Of a stretch of DNA of 64,000 bases, positions 28,429-37,145 are shown one piece after another. The DNA comes from Metapseudomonas boanensis (GTDB lineage: Bacteria > Pseudomonadota > Gammaproteobacteria > Pseudomonadales > Pseudomonadaceae). A program made the translations under genes and the position numbers. Position 1 is the first letter of the stretch. Each line of letters opens with the position of its first letter. The stretch is from contig NZ_JAGTIS010000004.1 in assembly GCF_018704125.1 (NCBI RefSeq), forward strand, positions 304,238-368,237. The letters run 5' to 3'. The notes beneath the pieces were generated by a model, which did no database searches, was not told the DNA's origin, and saw only the letters and a program-made list of their open reading frames with translations.

Positions 28429-29499
28429 ATGACGCTTACTGACCAGTCCACCCGCATCCGTGAAGGCGAAGAGCTCGACGCCGCCATCATCGACTCTTAC
28501 CTCAAGGCGCACATTCCCGGCCTGGAAGGCAGCCCGCGCATCAGCCAGTTTCCTGGCGGCGCCTCCAACCTGACCTACCTGCTGGAGTATCCGAACCAGG
28601 AGTTCGTCTTGCGCCGCCCACCGTTCGGCCACAAGGCGAAATCCGCCCATGACATGGGCCGCGAATTCCGCATCCTCAACCAGCTCAATGCAGGCTTCCC
28701 GTATTGCCCCAAGGCGTATGTGCACTGCACCGACGAGTCGGTGATCGGCGCCGAGTTCTACGTGATGGAGCGGGTCAAGGGCATGATCCTGCGCGCTGAC
28801 TTGCCGGCCGACATGAAGCTAGACGAGGCCCAGGCCCGCGCACTCTGCCTGAACTTCATCGACAAGTTGGTCGAGTTGCACAATGTTGACTACAAGGCCT
28901 GTGGCCTTAGTGACCTGGGCAAGCCGGAAGGCTATGTACAGCGTCAGATCGCCGGCTGGAGCGATCGGTACGAGAAGGCCCTGACGCCCGATGCCCCCAC
29001 CTGGGAGCCGATCAAGGCCTGGCTCCAGGACAAGATGCCCTCCGACCACCACAAACCGGCCATCGTCCATAACGACTATCGCTTCGACAACGTGATCCTC
29101 GACCCCGCCAACCCGATGAAGATTATCGGCGTGCTGGACTGGGAACTGACCACGATCGGCGACCCGCTGATGGATCTGGGCAACACCCTGGCCTACTGGA
29201 TCGAAGCCAAAGACCCGGCCCCGGTGCAGTTGATGCGCCGCCAGCCGAGCCACCTGCCGGGCATGCTGACGCGCCAGGAGTTCGCTGACTACTACGCCGA
29301 ACGCGCTGGTCTGCCGCGTATCGACAATCTCGATTTCTACTACACCTACGGCCTGTTCCGGCTGGCGGGCATTGTGCAGCAGATCTACTACCGCTACTTC
29401 CATGGCCAGACCCAGGACAAACGCTTCGCGCAGTTCATTCACATGAACAAGTTGCTGGAGCAGATGAGCCTGCAGGTCATCAACCAATCACGGCTGTAA
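28429..29499 (+). CDS. APH-like phosphotransferase of the ACAD10/11 type
   Basis: The 356-residue protein is an aminoglycoside phosphotransferase-fold kinase. The catalytic loop HNDYRFDN (HxDxxxxN) is near residue 217 and the metal-binding DWE of VLDWELTTIGDP follows. The nucleotide-binding segment FPGGASNLTYLL is near residue 40. Members of this branch resemble the kinase domain of acyl-CoA dehydrogenase 10/11, which phosphorylate hydroxy fatty acyl groups, so a lipid substrate is more likely than an antibiotic. The SDR gene 25 bases downstream supports joint action. Confidence 0.82.
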   Translation: MTLTDQSTRIREGEELDAAIIDSYLKAHIPGLEGSPRISQFPGGASNLTYLLEYPNQEFVLRRPPFGHKAKSAHDMGREFRILNQLNAGFPYCPKAYVHCTDESVIGAEFYVMERVKGMILRADLPADMKLDEAQARALCLNFIDKLVELHNVDYKACGLSDLGKPEGYVQRQIAGWSDRYEKALTPDAPTWEPIKAWLQDKMPSDHHKPAIVHNDYRFDNVILDPANPMKIIGVLDWELTTIGDPLMDLGNTLAYWIEAKDPAPVQLMRRQPSHLPGMLTRQEFADYYAERAGLPRIDNLDFYYTYGLFRLAGIVQQIYYRYFHGQTQDKRFAQFIHMNKLLEQMSLQVINQSRL

Positions 29500-29524
29500 A
29501 CCGACTTACAACAAGGGGAACCCC

Positions 29525-30292
29525 ATGTCCAAGACCACTCTGTTCGACCTCGACGGCAAAATCGCCTTGGTCTCCGGCGCCAGCCGCGGTATCGGTGAGG
29601 CCATTGCTAAACTGCTGGCCCAGCAAGGGGCCCATGTGATCGTTTCCAGCCGCAAGATCGAAGGCTGCCAGGAAGTAGCCGATGCGATCAACGCAACGGG
29701 CGGCAAGGCCACCGCGGTCGCGTGCCACATTGGCGAAATGGAGCAGATCCAGAGCGTGTTCGCGCAGATCCGCGAACAGTTCGGTCGCCTCGACATACTG
29801 GTCAACAACGCCGCCACCAACCCTCAGTTCTGCAACGTGCTGGATACTGACCTGTCGGCCTTCCAAAAGACCGTTGACGTCAACATCCGTGGTTACTTCT
29901 TCATGTCGGTCGAGGCCGGCAAGCTGATGCGTGAGCACGGCGGTGGCAGCATCATCAACGTAGCCTCGATCAATGGCGTGTCCCCGGGCGAATTCCAGGG
30001 CATCTACTCCGTGACCAAGGCGGCGGTGATCAACATGACCAAGGTGTTCGCCAAGGAGTGTGCGCAGTTCGGCATCCGTTGCAACGCTCTGCTGCCGGGC
30101 CTGACCGACACCAAGTTCGCCTCTGCCCTGGTGAAGAACGACGCCATCCGCAACGTCGCCCTGCAGCGCATTCCGCTGAAGCGCGTCGCCGACCCGAGCG
30201 AAATGGCCGGCGCGGTGCTCTACCTGGCCAGCGATGCGTCCAGCTACACCACCGGCGTGTCGCTAAACGTTGATGGCGGGTTCCTCTCCTGA
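29525..30292 (+). CDS. Short-chain dehydrogenase/reductase
   Basis: The 255-residue classical SDR has the cofactor motif SGASRGIGEA near residue 17, NNAAT near 90, and a catalytic Ser-Tyr-Lys set with Y-S-V-T-K near residue 160. The C-terminal GVSLNVDGGF is typical of 3-oxoacyl-reductase-like members. It reduces or oxidises a carbonyl/hydroxyl using NAD(P). It is coupled to the APH-like kinase gene and ends at a terminator. Confidence 0.9.
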   Translation: MSKTTLFDLDGKIALVSGASRGIGEAIAKLLAQQGAHVIVSSRKIEGCQEVADAINATGGKATAVACHIGEMEQIQSVFAQIREQFGRLDILVNNAATNPQFCNVLDTDLSAFQKTVDVNIRGYFFMSVEAGKLMREHGGGSIINVASINGVSPGEFQGIYSVTKAAVINMTKVFAKECAQFGIRCNALLPGLTDTKFASALVKNDAIRNVALQRIPLKRVADPSEMAGAVLYLASDASSYTTGVSLNVDGGFLS

Positions 30293-30313
30293 GTGATCCT
30301 CGGACAGGAAAAT

Positions 30314-30336
30314 GGGAGCCTTCAGGCTCCCTTTTT
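30314..30336 (+). terminator. Terminator of the kinase-SDR operon
   Basis: GGGAGCC-ttca-GGCTCCC is followed by five T residues, 22 bases after the SDR stop. Confidence 0.85.
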
Positions 30337-30410
30337 CATGGGACTGATTTTCTGATGGATATCGCTGCGATCAGTTGAGCGCCGCCCGTTCCATCCTAGG
30401 CTCCTCCGGC

Positions 30411-31070
30411 TCATCGCCAATCCTTCAGCGCCTCGACGGCCGACTGGTTCAATGGCTCGGCCAGCAGGCCGGTGGGCGACAGGCTCACCGAGAAGACCGC
30501 TCCATCAGCCATCGGTAGATACGTCACCCGCTGGGCCTCAGGCAAGAACAGGAAAAAATCTCGCTGTGTGAGACGCAGCCAGCGCCACACATCCACTCCA
30601 TAGGGACTCTCGGCCAGCGGGGCTCGGGAATACTGCGCCAGGGCCTGTTGCTCGATCGCCAGGTACCGCCCCGACAACCGCTCCAGGCGGTAGCCAGGCT
30701 GCAGCCCGAGCAAATCACCCAAGCCCTTCCATTTGAATAGCCGTGCATCGAGCTGCCAGAGATCGCCATCGAGCAGCACCTCCTGCTCACTACCCCCCTC
30801 CAGAAGGGTGACCTGGAACCGCTGCGCCTCCAGGGCCTTGAAGCTCAGGGTCGCCAAGGGGCGATCCTGCGGCAACGCGTCATAGCTCGATAGATCCCGC
30901 GCTACCAGCGCAACGAGCACCGCCAGAGCCAGGAATGCCAAGCCGCAGGTACCGCGCAACCACCCCAGGAACCAGCTGCGATCGAACAGGATCCGCCCAG
31001 CCACCACTGCCACCAGCAATGCGAGCAGAGCTATTGCCCACGCCAGGCCGTCGTACTGCATCAAGCCCAT
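30411..31070 (-). CDS. Conserved membrane-anchored protein
   Basis: The 219-residue protein has two hydrophobic segments near its start (about 9-27 and 36-58) and then a soluble domain of about 150 residues, likely periplasmic or cytoplasmic depending on topology. The soluble part is beta-rich (FQVTLLEGGSEQEVLLDGDL) and ends VFSVSLSPTGLLAEPLN. Some databases label relatives as multidrug transporters, but the size and topology do not fit a pump. It diverges from the TauE/SafE gene. I cannot assign a function. Confidence 0.75.
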   Translation of the reverse strand: MGLMQYDGLAWAIALLALLVAVVAGRILFDRSWFLGWLRGTCGLAFLALAVLVALVARDLSSYDALPQDRPLATLSFKALEAQRFQVTLLEGGSEQEVLLDGDLWQLDARLFKWKGLGDLLGLQPGYRLERLSGRYLAIEQQALAQYSRAPLAESPYGVDVWRWLRLTQRDFFLFLPEAQRVTYLPMADGAVFSVSLSPTGLLAEPLNQSAVEALKDWR

Positions 31071-31161
31071 TCCTTCTGCAAAAATTTGCCGGCATTATGC
31101 GCAACTCCCCCGACCGCAGCCACACGCCACGCGGCGCTCGTTGACATGGATCTCGTTCTCT

Positions 31162-31941
31162 ATGCCTTTTCCTTTCGAGATGGCGGTCGATCCCGCTACC
31201 CTCGCAATTCTTGCAGCCGTTGCCTTTCTTGCCGGTTTCATCGACGCCATCGCCGGTGGTGGCGGCCTGCTCACCATCCCTGCCCTGCTGACTGCTGGCC
31301 TTCCGCCACACCTGGTGCTGGGCACCAACAAGCTATGTGCCACTTTCGGTTCAGCGACTGCGAGCTACACCTTCTACCGACGCAAGCTCTTCGCCCCAGC
31401 CAAATGGCGTAACGCACTGCTGGCCACGGCCGTGGGGGCGGCATTGGGCGCGATCATCGCGCACTGGCTGCCAGCCGCCTGGCTCAACCAGATGCTACCG
31501 GTGGTGGTGTTCGGCTGCGGCCTCTACCTGCTTTTCGGCAAGACCCCAGACGTCGCACACAGCGAGCACGCACCGATCGCCCGTGGCCGACAATGGCCGC
31601 AGGGCTTGGGGCTCGGCTTCTATGATGGAGTTGCTGGCCCCGGTACCGGAGCCTTCTGGACCGTCAGCAGCCTGTTGCTCTATCCGCTCGACCTGGTGCG
31701 CGCCAGCGGTGTGGCACGCACCATGAACTTCGTCAGCAACGCGATGGCACTCGCGGTGTTCATCGCCGCAGGCCAGGTTGCCTGGGCGCTGGGGATCAGC
31801 ATGGGCCTGGCGCTGATGGCTGGGGCATTCCTGGGCGCGCGCACGGCAATCCAGGGCGGTGCCAAGTTCATCCGCCCGGTGTTCATCCTGGTCGTACTGG
31901 CGCTGACTGCACGCTTAGTGTGGCAGCACTGGATCGGCTAG
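31162..31941 (+). CDS. TauE/SafE (TSUP) family membrane permease
   Basis: The 259-residue protein has eight or so membrane segments in two similar halves. The hallmark [21 protein letters not shown] is near residues 18-38 and a second-half [15 protein letters not shown] is near 160. Family members export sulfite, sulfoacetate or other anions. ATG 31162 is chosen; a TTG at 31141 is also in frame. Its last 27 bases overlap the end of nudC on the other strand. The substrate is unknown. Confidence 0.85.
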   Translation: MPFPFEMAVDPATLAILAAVAFLAGFIDAIAGGGGLLTIPALLTAGLPPHLVLGTNKLCATFGSATASYTFYRRKLFAPAKWRNALLATAVGAALGAIIAHWLPAAWLNQMLPVVVFGCGLYLLFGKTPDVAHSEHAPIARGRQWPQGLGLGFYDGVAGPGTGAFWTVSSLLLYPLDLVRASGVARTMNFVSNAMALAVFIAAGQVAWALGISMGLALMAGAFLGARTAIQGGAKFIRPVFILVVLALTARLVWQHWIG

Positions 31942-32748
31942 CCCCTTGCACCTTGCCACGTAGAGATCGATGAGGTAGCGGGCGATCGAGCGCTGCGCCG
32001 GCAAAGGCGGCAAGGCATCGACGGAAAACCATTGAGCATCTTCGATTTCTCCCGGCTGCGGGACGATCTCACCGCTGCGGTATTCGGCATGGAAGCCCAA
32101 CATCAATGAGTGCGGAAACGGCCAATTCTGACTGGCAATGTACTGGATGTTGCGAATTTCGACGCCAACTTCCTCCCGCACTTCCCTCGCGACACATGCC
32201 TCGACCGACTCCCCAGGCTCCACAAAGCCGGCCAGGGTGCTGTAGACCCCGGTAACGAAGCGTGGTGAACGAGCAAGCAACAGTTCGTCCCCCCGGCTGA
32301 CCAGCACGATCATGCTCGGCGAGAGCCTCGGATAATGGTGGACGCCACATTCCGGACAATGCATCGCACGCTCACGAGCGACAGGCTCCATCCGCACCCC
32401 GCAACTACCGCAGAAGCGATTCTGCAGCGCCCAGGTACCGATCTGGCTAGCGTATCCCAGCAGCCTGAACAGGTCGGCATCGCCCTGGAGCATGAACTGT
32501 CGGAGCCCTTGCCAATGGCAGCCCGGCACCTCGGCAGGGTAGGCCAACTCCAGCAGGTAGATGGGGTCGCCGTCGAAGTGCCCGATTCCCTGCTCGCTGA
32601 GCACAGGAAGTTCCTGGCGCTTCAGCCACTCCCGAGGAAAGAGCACACCGTTGCTATCAGCAAGGAAGTTCTGGCGTGTATGGGCCACGGCCCATCCACC
32701 CGACTGGGCCACATCGAGCAGCCCTGGTTGCCAACGTTCACTCGTCAT
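31915..32748 (-). CDS. nudC: NudC NAD-cap/NADH pyrophosphatase
   Basis: The 277-residue protein has an N-terminal domain, a zinc ribbon (FCGSCG and HCPECG pairs) and a Nudix box G-F-x5-E-x7-R-E-x2-E-E ending REVREEVGV. The [11 protein letters not shown] segment (SQPWPFPxS) is the NADH-specific signature. It hydrolyses NADH to NMNH and AMP and can remove NAD caps from RNA. The gene is followed 1 base upstream (in its own direction) by fimL, so the two may be cotranscribed. It overlaps the TSUP gene tail to tail. Confidence 0.93.
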   Translation of the reverse strand: MTSERWQPGLLDVAQSGGWAVAHTRQNFLADSNGVLFPREWLKRQELPVLSEQGIGHFDGDPIYLLELAYPAEVPGCHWQGLRQFMLQGDADLFRLLGYASQIGTWALQNRFCGSCGVRMEPVARERAMHCPECGVHHYPRLSPSMIVLVSRGDELLLARSPRFVTGVYSTLAGFVEPGESVEACVAREVREEVGVEIRNIQYIASQNWPFPHSLMLGFHAEYRSGEIVPQPGEIEDAQWFSVDALPPLPAQRSIARYLIDLYVARCKGLADPVLPH

Positions 32749-32749
32749 T

Positions 32750-34432
32750 TCAGGCCGCCACCTTTAGACCAAGGGTCTGCACACTGTTGGCTGCGAGGTC
32801 GAGAACATCAGACTGGAACCCACGATGCATTGAGGCACCGCCTTCCATGTAGTACTCGAGGCTGGTCAAGGCATCGGCCAGCGCCTCTAGCATGGGTTCC
32901 GATGGCATTTGCGAAGTCTCCAGCATCTGGCCCTGAATATAGTCGGCGCAGGCGCCAACCAGTGCCGCCGCACGCTCCTGCCCAAGGAACCACAAGCCAC
33001 CGCGCACCGCTTGCAGGCTCAGCGGCACGTTGGCCAGGTGCAGGCGCTCGCCATTGGACTCCAGATAGGAGGTGATGGCGCGCTTTGCCAGAGCCAAGCC
33101 CACTTGCGCCTCATCCAATACGACAATTCTAGCCTCCGCCAATTGATGACTGGCGAAGCTGTCCACTTCACGGCCAGGCTCCGCGAGCTGCTGGCGAGAT
33201 GGCCGTCGATCACCCTGCTCCAGATTGGCCACCGTGCTCTCGACGTAAAGCACGGCATCGGCCAGCTTCAGCAGGGCCGCGGGGTCGATAGGTTCGTCAG
33301 CACTCCAGAGCGCGACCATCGGTACTTGTGCCAGCAATGCATTGCCTGGCGAATTGAGACCAACCATGACCAACGTCTTGGCAAGCTTGCTCAGCTGCCC
33401 CTGGAGGCTGCCGTAGGATTCCGCAGCCGCCGTCCCCCGCTCGATCAGGTCAATCAGGTCCTTGACGCCGGCAAGCTCCTCCGAAATCGCAGTGGACAGC
33501 GAACGCATCACCGACTGACCCGGCCCGGAGAGGCGCTGATATTCCTGGTCGAGTAGTTGATCGGTGAAGGGCAATGCAGGCATGCCGAAGACCTGGCGCA
33601 CTTCGCTGGCTCGCCGACCGTTGGCATCCGCCAGCGCCACCAGATAAAGCAGCTCCTTTTGCAAGTTACGCGGCGCTTCGTAATGAGCATTGCCGAGCAT
33701 CACCTTGAGCTCTCGGTCAAGCCGCGAGAACAGCTGCTTGCGGGGCTTGAGCGGCAACAGCTGCCCTTCGATCAGCGACTCGATCGCCGCAGCTCCAATC
33801 CAGCAAAGCCGTCCGCGTGAATCATTGGCGAAAATTCGTTCGAGGCCGCCCAGCGCCCGCTCCATCAGTCGCAGAGCGGAAACGCTGGTCTCATTGCGAA
33901 GAAAGCCCAGCAGACCCTGCTGGAAGACATGGCGCAACCGACGCGCCAAGCCATCCCGATCAATGCCTTCCTTGAGCGACACTGCGCCTTCAGCCTCACG
34001 TGGCAGGTCGAGCCTGACGCTGAAGAAATAGCTTTCAGGCAGCGGTGCCTGGCTGCCCGTCTTACGCAGCTCGTTGATAGCCGGCAAGAGGAGTTCCGGC
34101 ATTTCCTGGCGATGCAGGTCAAGGTTTTCCAGGTATCGCCGCAATACGTACAGGGCACTACTGAGGGCGGACAGCTGATCGTCGCGCTCTTCCCCCGCGC
34201 CTGTCGGAATATCCGTAGCCTGGTCCAAAAGCTCCTGGGCCAGCAACTTGGCACCGGTCAGCTCAATCAGGTCAAGCGTGCCACGCACTTGATGCAAGGC
34301 CTCCACGGCCTGTTGCAACAGGCTGCCATTCTGGCGTTCGGCTATGAAATGCTCGAGGCTCTGCTCGGCCTGCTCCATGGTGGCGAACAGCTCGTCGCGT
34401 ACCAGGCCCAGTGACGTAACTCCAGTAACCAT
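32750..34432 (-). CDS. fimL: FimL, ChpA-like regulator of twitching and cAMP
   Basis: The 560-residue protein is nearly the length of P. aeruginosa FimL (PA1822) and lies between the same neighbours, nudC and an enoyl-CoA hydratase gene. FimL resembles the N-terminal part of ChpA, with degenerate histidine phosphotransfer domains, and links the type IV pilus system to adenylate cyclase CyaB and cAMP. In the first such domain the text is [10 protein letters not shown] (His47 at the phospho-acceptor position). In the last it is SLQAVRGGL (Gln474 in place of His). It is all-helical with no membrane segment. Confidence 0.9.
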   Translation of the reverse strand: MVTGVTSLGLVRDELFATMEQAEQSLEHFIAERQNGSLLQQAVEALHQVRGTLDLIELTGAKLLAQELLDQATDIPTGAGEERDDQLSALSSALYVLRRYLENLDLHRQEMPELLLPAINELRKTGSQAPLPESYFFSVRLDLPREAEGAVSLKEGIDRDGLARRLRHVFQQGLLGFLRNETSVSALRLMERALGGLERIFANDSRGRLCWIGAAAIESLIEGQLLPLKPRKQLFSRLDRELKVMLGNAHYEAPRNLQKELLYLVALADANGRRASEVRQVFGMPALPFTDQLLDQEYQRLSGPGQSVMRSLSTAISEELAGVKDLIDLIERGTAAAESYGSLQGQLSKLAKTLVMVGLNSPGNALLAQVPMVALWSADEPIDPAALLKLADAVLYVESTVANLEQGDRRPSRQQLAEPGREVDSFASHQLAEARIVVLDEAQVGLALAKRAITSYLESNGERLHLANVPLSLQAVRGGLWFLGQERAAALVGACADYIQGQMLETSQMPSEPMLEALADALTSLEYYMEGGASMHRGFQSDVLDLAANSVQTLGLKVAA

Positions 34433-34470
34433 GCCCTAGTGCGCCTCCCGCGCGGGTTTGCGGCAACGCA

Positions 34471-35283
34471 TCAGTCAGCAAACTCAGGCATCTGCTTGCT
34501 CATGTGGGCCGCCATGGCCACGCGCAGATCAGCAGACTGCAGCATCGCGGCGTTCCAGGTAGCGACATACTCGAGCCCATCGTCGACCCGGTGATCGCGC
34601 ATGTAGCGGATCATCTCCTTGGTCCCTTGCACGGCGATCGGTGACTTGGCGGCGATTTGCCGGGCAACGTCCAAAACTCCATCACGCAGTGCGGCAACGT
34701 CGGCGAAGGTGCGATTGACCAGGCCTAGTCGCTGGGCTTCCTCGCCATCGATGGTCCGCCCTGTGTAGGCCAATTCGCGCATCATGCCGTCGCCAATGAT
34801 ACGCGGCAGGCGCTGCAGCGTACCTACGTCTGCCGCCATGCCAATGTCGATCTCCTTGATCGAGAACTGCGCATCGACCGTGGCGTAGCGCATGTCGCAC
34901 GCAGAAATCAGGTCGATTGCGCCACCCAGGCAATACCCCTGGACAGCGGCGATGACTGGCTTGCTGCAATTATCCACAGCGTTGAAAGAGGCTTGCAGCT
35001 CGAGGATCTTGCGCCGCAGGGTCCGGGCATTACGGCCGGCGTCCGGGCCCAGTTGGCTACCGACAGAGGCCAGGAGCATGAGGTCGATACCGGACGAAAA
35101 GTGCTTGCCGGCTCCAGACAATACCACCACGCGAACCTCATCGTTATCTTCGATCCAGCGGAAGATATCGACGATCTCCGACCAGAAATCGGCGTTCATC
35201 GCATTGATCTTTTCCGGACGGTTGATCTCCACATGGGCGATCTTGTCTGCCAACTCTACGCGGAAGGCTTTGTAGTCGGACAT
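34471..35283 (-). CDS. Dienoyl-CoA isomerase-type crotonase
   Basis: The 270-residue crotonase-fold protein has oxyanion-hole segments SGAGKHFSSGIDL (about 59-71) and QGYCLGGAIDLI (about 117-128). The segment KEIDIGMAADVGTLQRLP almost repeats the active-site text of delta(3,5)-delta(2,4)-dienoyl-CoA isomerase (mammalian ECH1), including the acidic pair that shuttles protons. It would act in beta-oxidation of odd-position unsaturated fatty acids. ATG 35283 has GAGG six bases upstream; the longer frame to 35337 is rejected. Hydratase activity is less likely. Confidence 0.85.
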   Translation of the reverse strand: MSDYKAFRVELADKIAHVEINRPEKINAMNADFWSEIVDIFRWIEDNDEVRVVVLSGAGKHFSSGIDLMLLASVGSQLGPDAGRNARTLRRKILELQASFNAVDNCSKPVIAAVQGYCLGGAIDLISACDMRYATVDAQFSIKEIDIGMAADVGTLQRLPRIIGDGMMRELAYTGRTIDGEEAQRLGLVNRTFADVAALRDGVLDVARQIAAKSPIAVQGTKEMIRYMRDHRVDDGLEYVATWNAAMLQSADLRVAMAAHMSKQMPEFAD

Positions 35284-35503
35284 GGGCATCCTCGGCGGGG
35301 CGCGATAGAAAAAAGGGGAAAGTATGGAGCTCGGCAACTATAACAAGCGCTTGGTAAAAGTCGATGCCGACCACTGTGACGCAGGCCACGCCTCTCACTG
35401 ACCAATCCACTTCGATTTCCCGGCTCAAACACTTGATCTACGGGGACCCTAACTGGCACCTTTCCGGCCCGCTACAACGACCATAACAATCAAGGACCCA
35501 CCG

Positions 35504-37006
35504 ATGCCCACCTCGCTCACCGCGGCTTTCGGCCACAACTTCCTGGGCCACTCACCTCGCTGGTACAAACTGACGATCATCGCGTTCCTGATGTTCAACC
35601 CGTTGGCGCTGTGGCTGATGGGGCCGGTGTTCTGCTCCTGGCTGCTGGTAGCCGAATTCATCTTCACCCTGGCCATGGCACTCAAGTGCTATCCCCTGTT
35701 GCCGGGCGGGCTGCTGGTAATCGAGGCCCTGCTGTTGGGCCTGGCGACGCCTGATGCCGTCTATGAGGAGCTCAAGCACAACTTCCCCGTGCTGCTCCTG
35801 CTGATGTTCATGGTGGCGGGCATCTACTTCATGAAGGACCTGCTGCTGCTACTGTTCTCGCGTCTGCTGCTGGGCGTGCATAGCAAAGCGCTGCTATCGC
35901 TGCTGTTCTGCATGCTGGCGGCATTCCTTTCCGCGTTCCTCGATGCCCTGACCGTCACCGCAGTGATCATCAGCGTTGCATTGGGCTTCTATGCTGTTTA
36001 CCACCGAGTTGCCTCGGGCAAGGGCATGCGCGATGACCACAGCCATGACTCGGACCACGAAGTCACCCACCTGCATCGTGAAGACCTGGACAACTTCCGG
36101 GCCTTCCTCCGCAGCCTGTTGATGCACGCTGCGGTGGGCACCGCGTTAGGCGGGGTTTGCACCCTGGTGGGTGAACCACAGAACCTGTTGATCGGTCATG
36201 AAGCGGGCTGGCACTTCAAGGAGTTCTTCCTGCGCGTGGCCCCAGTCTCCATGCCGGTGCTGGTCGCCGGCCTGCTGACCTGCGTGCTGCTGGAGAAACT
36301 GCGCTGGTTCGGCTACGGCACCGAGTTGCCCGCCAGCGTGCGCCAGGTGTTGGCCGACTACGCCCACGAAGAGAATGCCCGGCGCACCCCGGCGCAGCGT
36401 ACAGCGTTGCTGGTCCAGGCCGCCGCCGCGCTGATCCTGATCTTCGCCCTGGCCCTGCACGTCGCCGAGGTAGGGTTGATTGGCCTACTGGTGATCGTGC
36501 TGATCACCAGCCTCAACGGCATCTCCGATGAGCACCAGATCGGCCGTGCGTTTCAGGATGCCCTGCCCTTCACGGCGCTGCTGGTGGCGTTCTTCGCCGT
36601 GGTCGCAGTGATCCAGCAACAGCACCTGTTCACGCCCATTATCCAGGCCGTGCTGGCACTACCGACCGACCAACAACCCGGCATGCTGTTCATCGCCAAC
36701 GGTTTGCTTTCGGCCATCAGCGACAACGTCTTCGTCGCCACCATCTACATCACCGAGGTGAAGCAGGCGCTTGAAGCGGGCAACATGACCCGGGAACATT
36801 TCGACACCCTGGCAATCGCCATCAACACCGGTACCAACCTGCCCAGCGTTGCAACACCGAACGGCCAGGCGGCCTTCCTGTTCCTGCTGACGTCATCAGT
36901 GGCCCCGCTGGTGCGCCTTTCCTACGGCCGTATGGTTTGGATGGCCCTGCCCTATACGCTGGTGATGGGCACGCTCGGTTGGTGGGCGGTCAGCCATTGG
37001 CTCTGA
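35504..37006 (+). CDS. nhaB: NhaB Na+/H+ antiporter
   Basis: The 500-residue integral membrane protein shows about 12 membrane segments and starts [18 protein letters not shown], the typical NhaB N-terminus. The segments [16 protein letters not shown] and [19 protein letters not shown] match the ion-transporter superfamily cores. It exchanges sodium for protons and supports salt and alkaline pH tolerance. It converges with ldcA over a 139-base gap in which I see no gene. Confidence 0.95.
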   Translation: MPTSLTAAFGHNFLGHSPRWYKLTIIAFLMFNPLALWLMGPVFCSWLLVAEFIFTLAMALKCYPLLPGGLLVIEALLLGLATPDAVYEELKHNFPVLLLLMFMVAGIYFMKDLLLLLFSRLLLGVHSKALLSLLFCMLAAFLSAFLDALTVTAVIISVALGFYAVYHRVASGKGMRDDHSHDSDHEVTHLHREDLDNFRAFLRSLLMHAAVGTALGGVCTLVGEPQNLLIGHEAGWHFKEFFLRVAPVSMPVLVAGLLTCVLLEKLRWFGYGTELPASVRQVLADYAHEENARRTPAQRTALLVQAAAALILIFALALHVAEVGLIGLLVIVLITSLNGISDEHQIGRAFQDALPFTALLVAFFAVVAVIQQQHLFTPIIQAVLALPTDQQPGMLFIANGLLSAISDNVFVATIYITEVKQALEAGNMTREHFDTLAIAINTGTNLPSVATPNGQAAFLFLLTSSVAPLVRLSYGRMVWMALPYTLVMGTLGWWAVSHWL

Positions 37007-37145
37007 CGCCTGGTGTAGAGGGGAATGCCGCCCATCAGCAGCCCGGAGCCAGGCCCGTTCGCCGGCGCCTCGTTCCTATTGGTTCTGGCAAGCGATTCAG
37101 GGAGCAAGCCATCGCGCCCCGTCGCCATCGACGCCCTCGGGCGGC

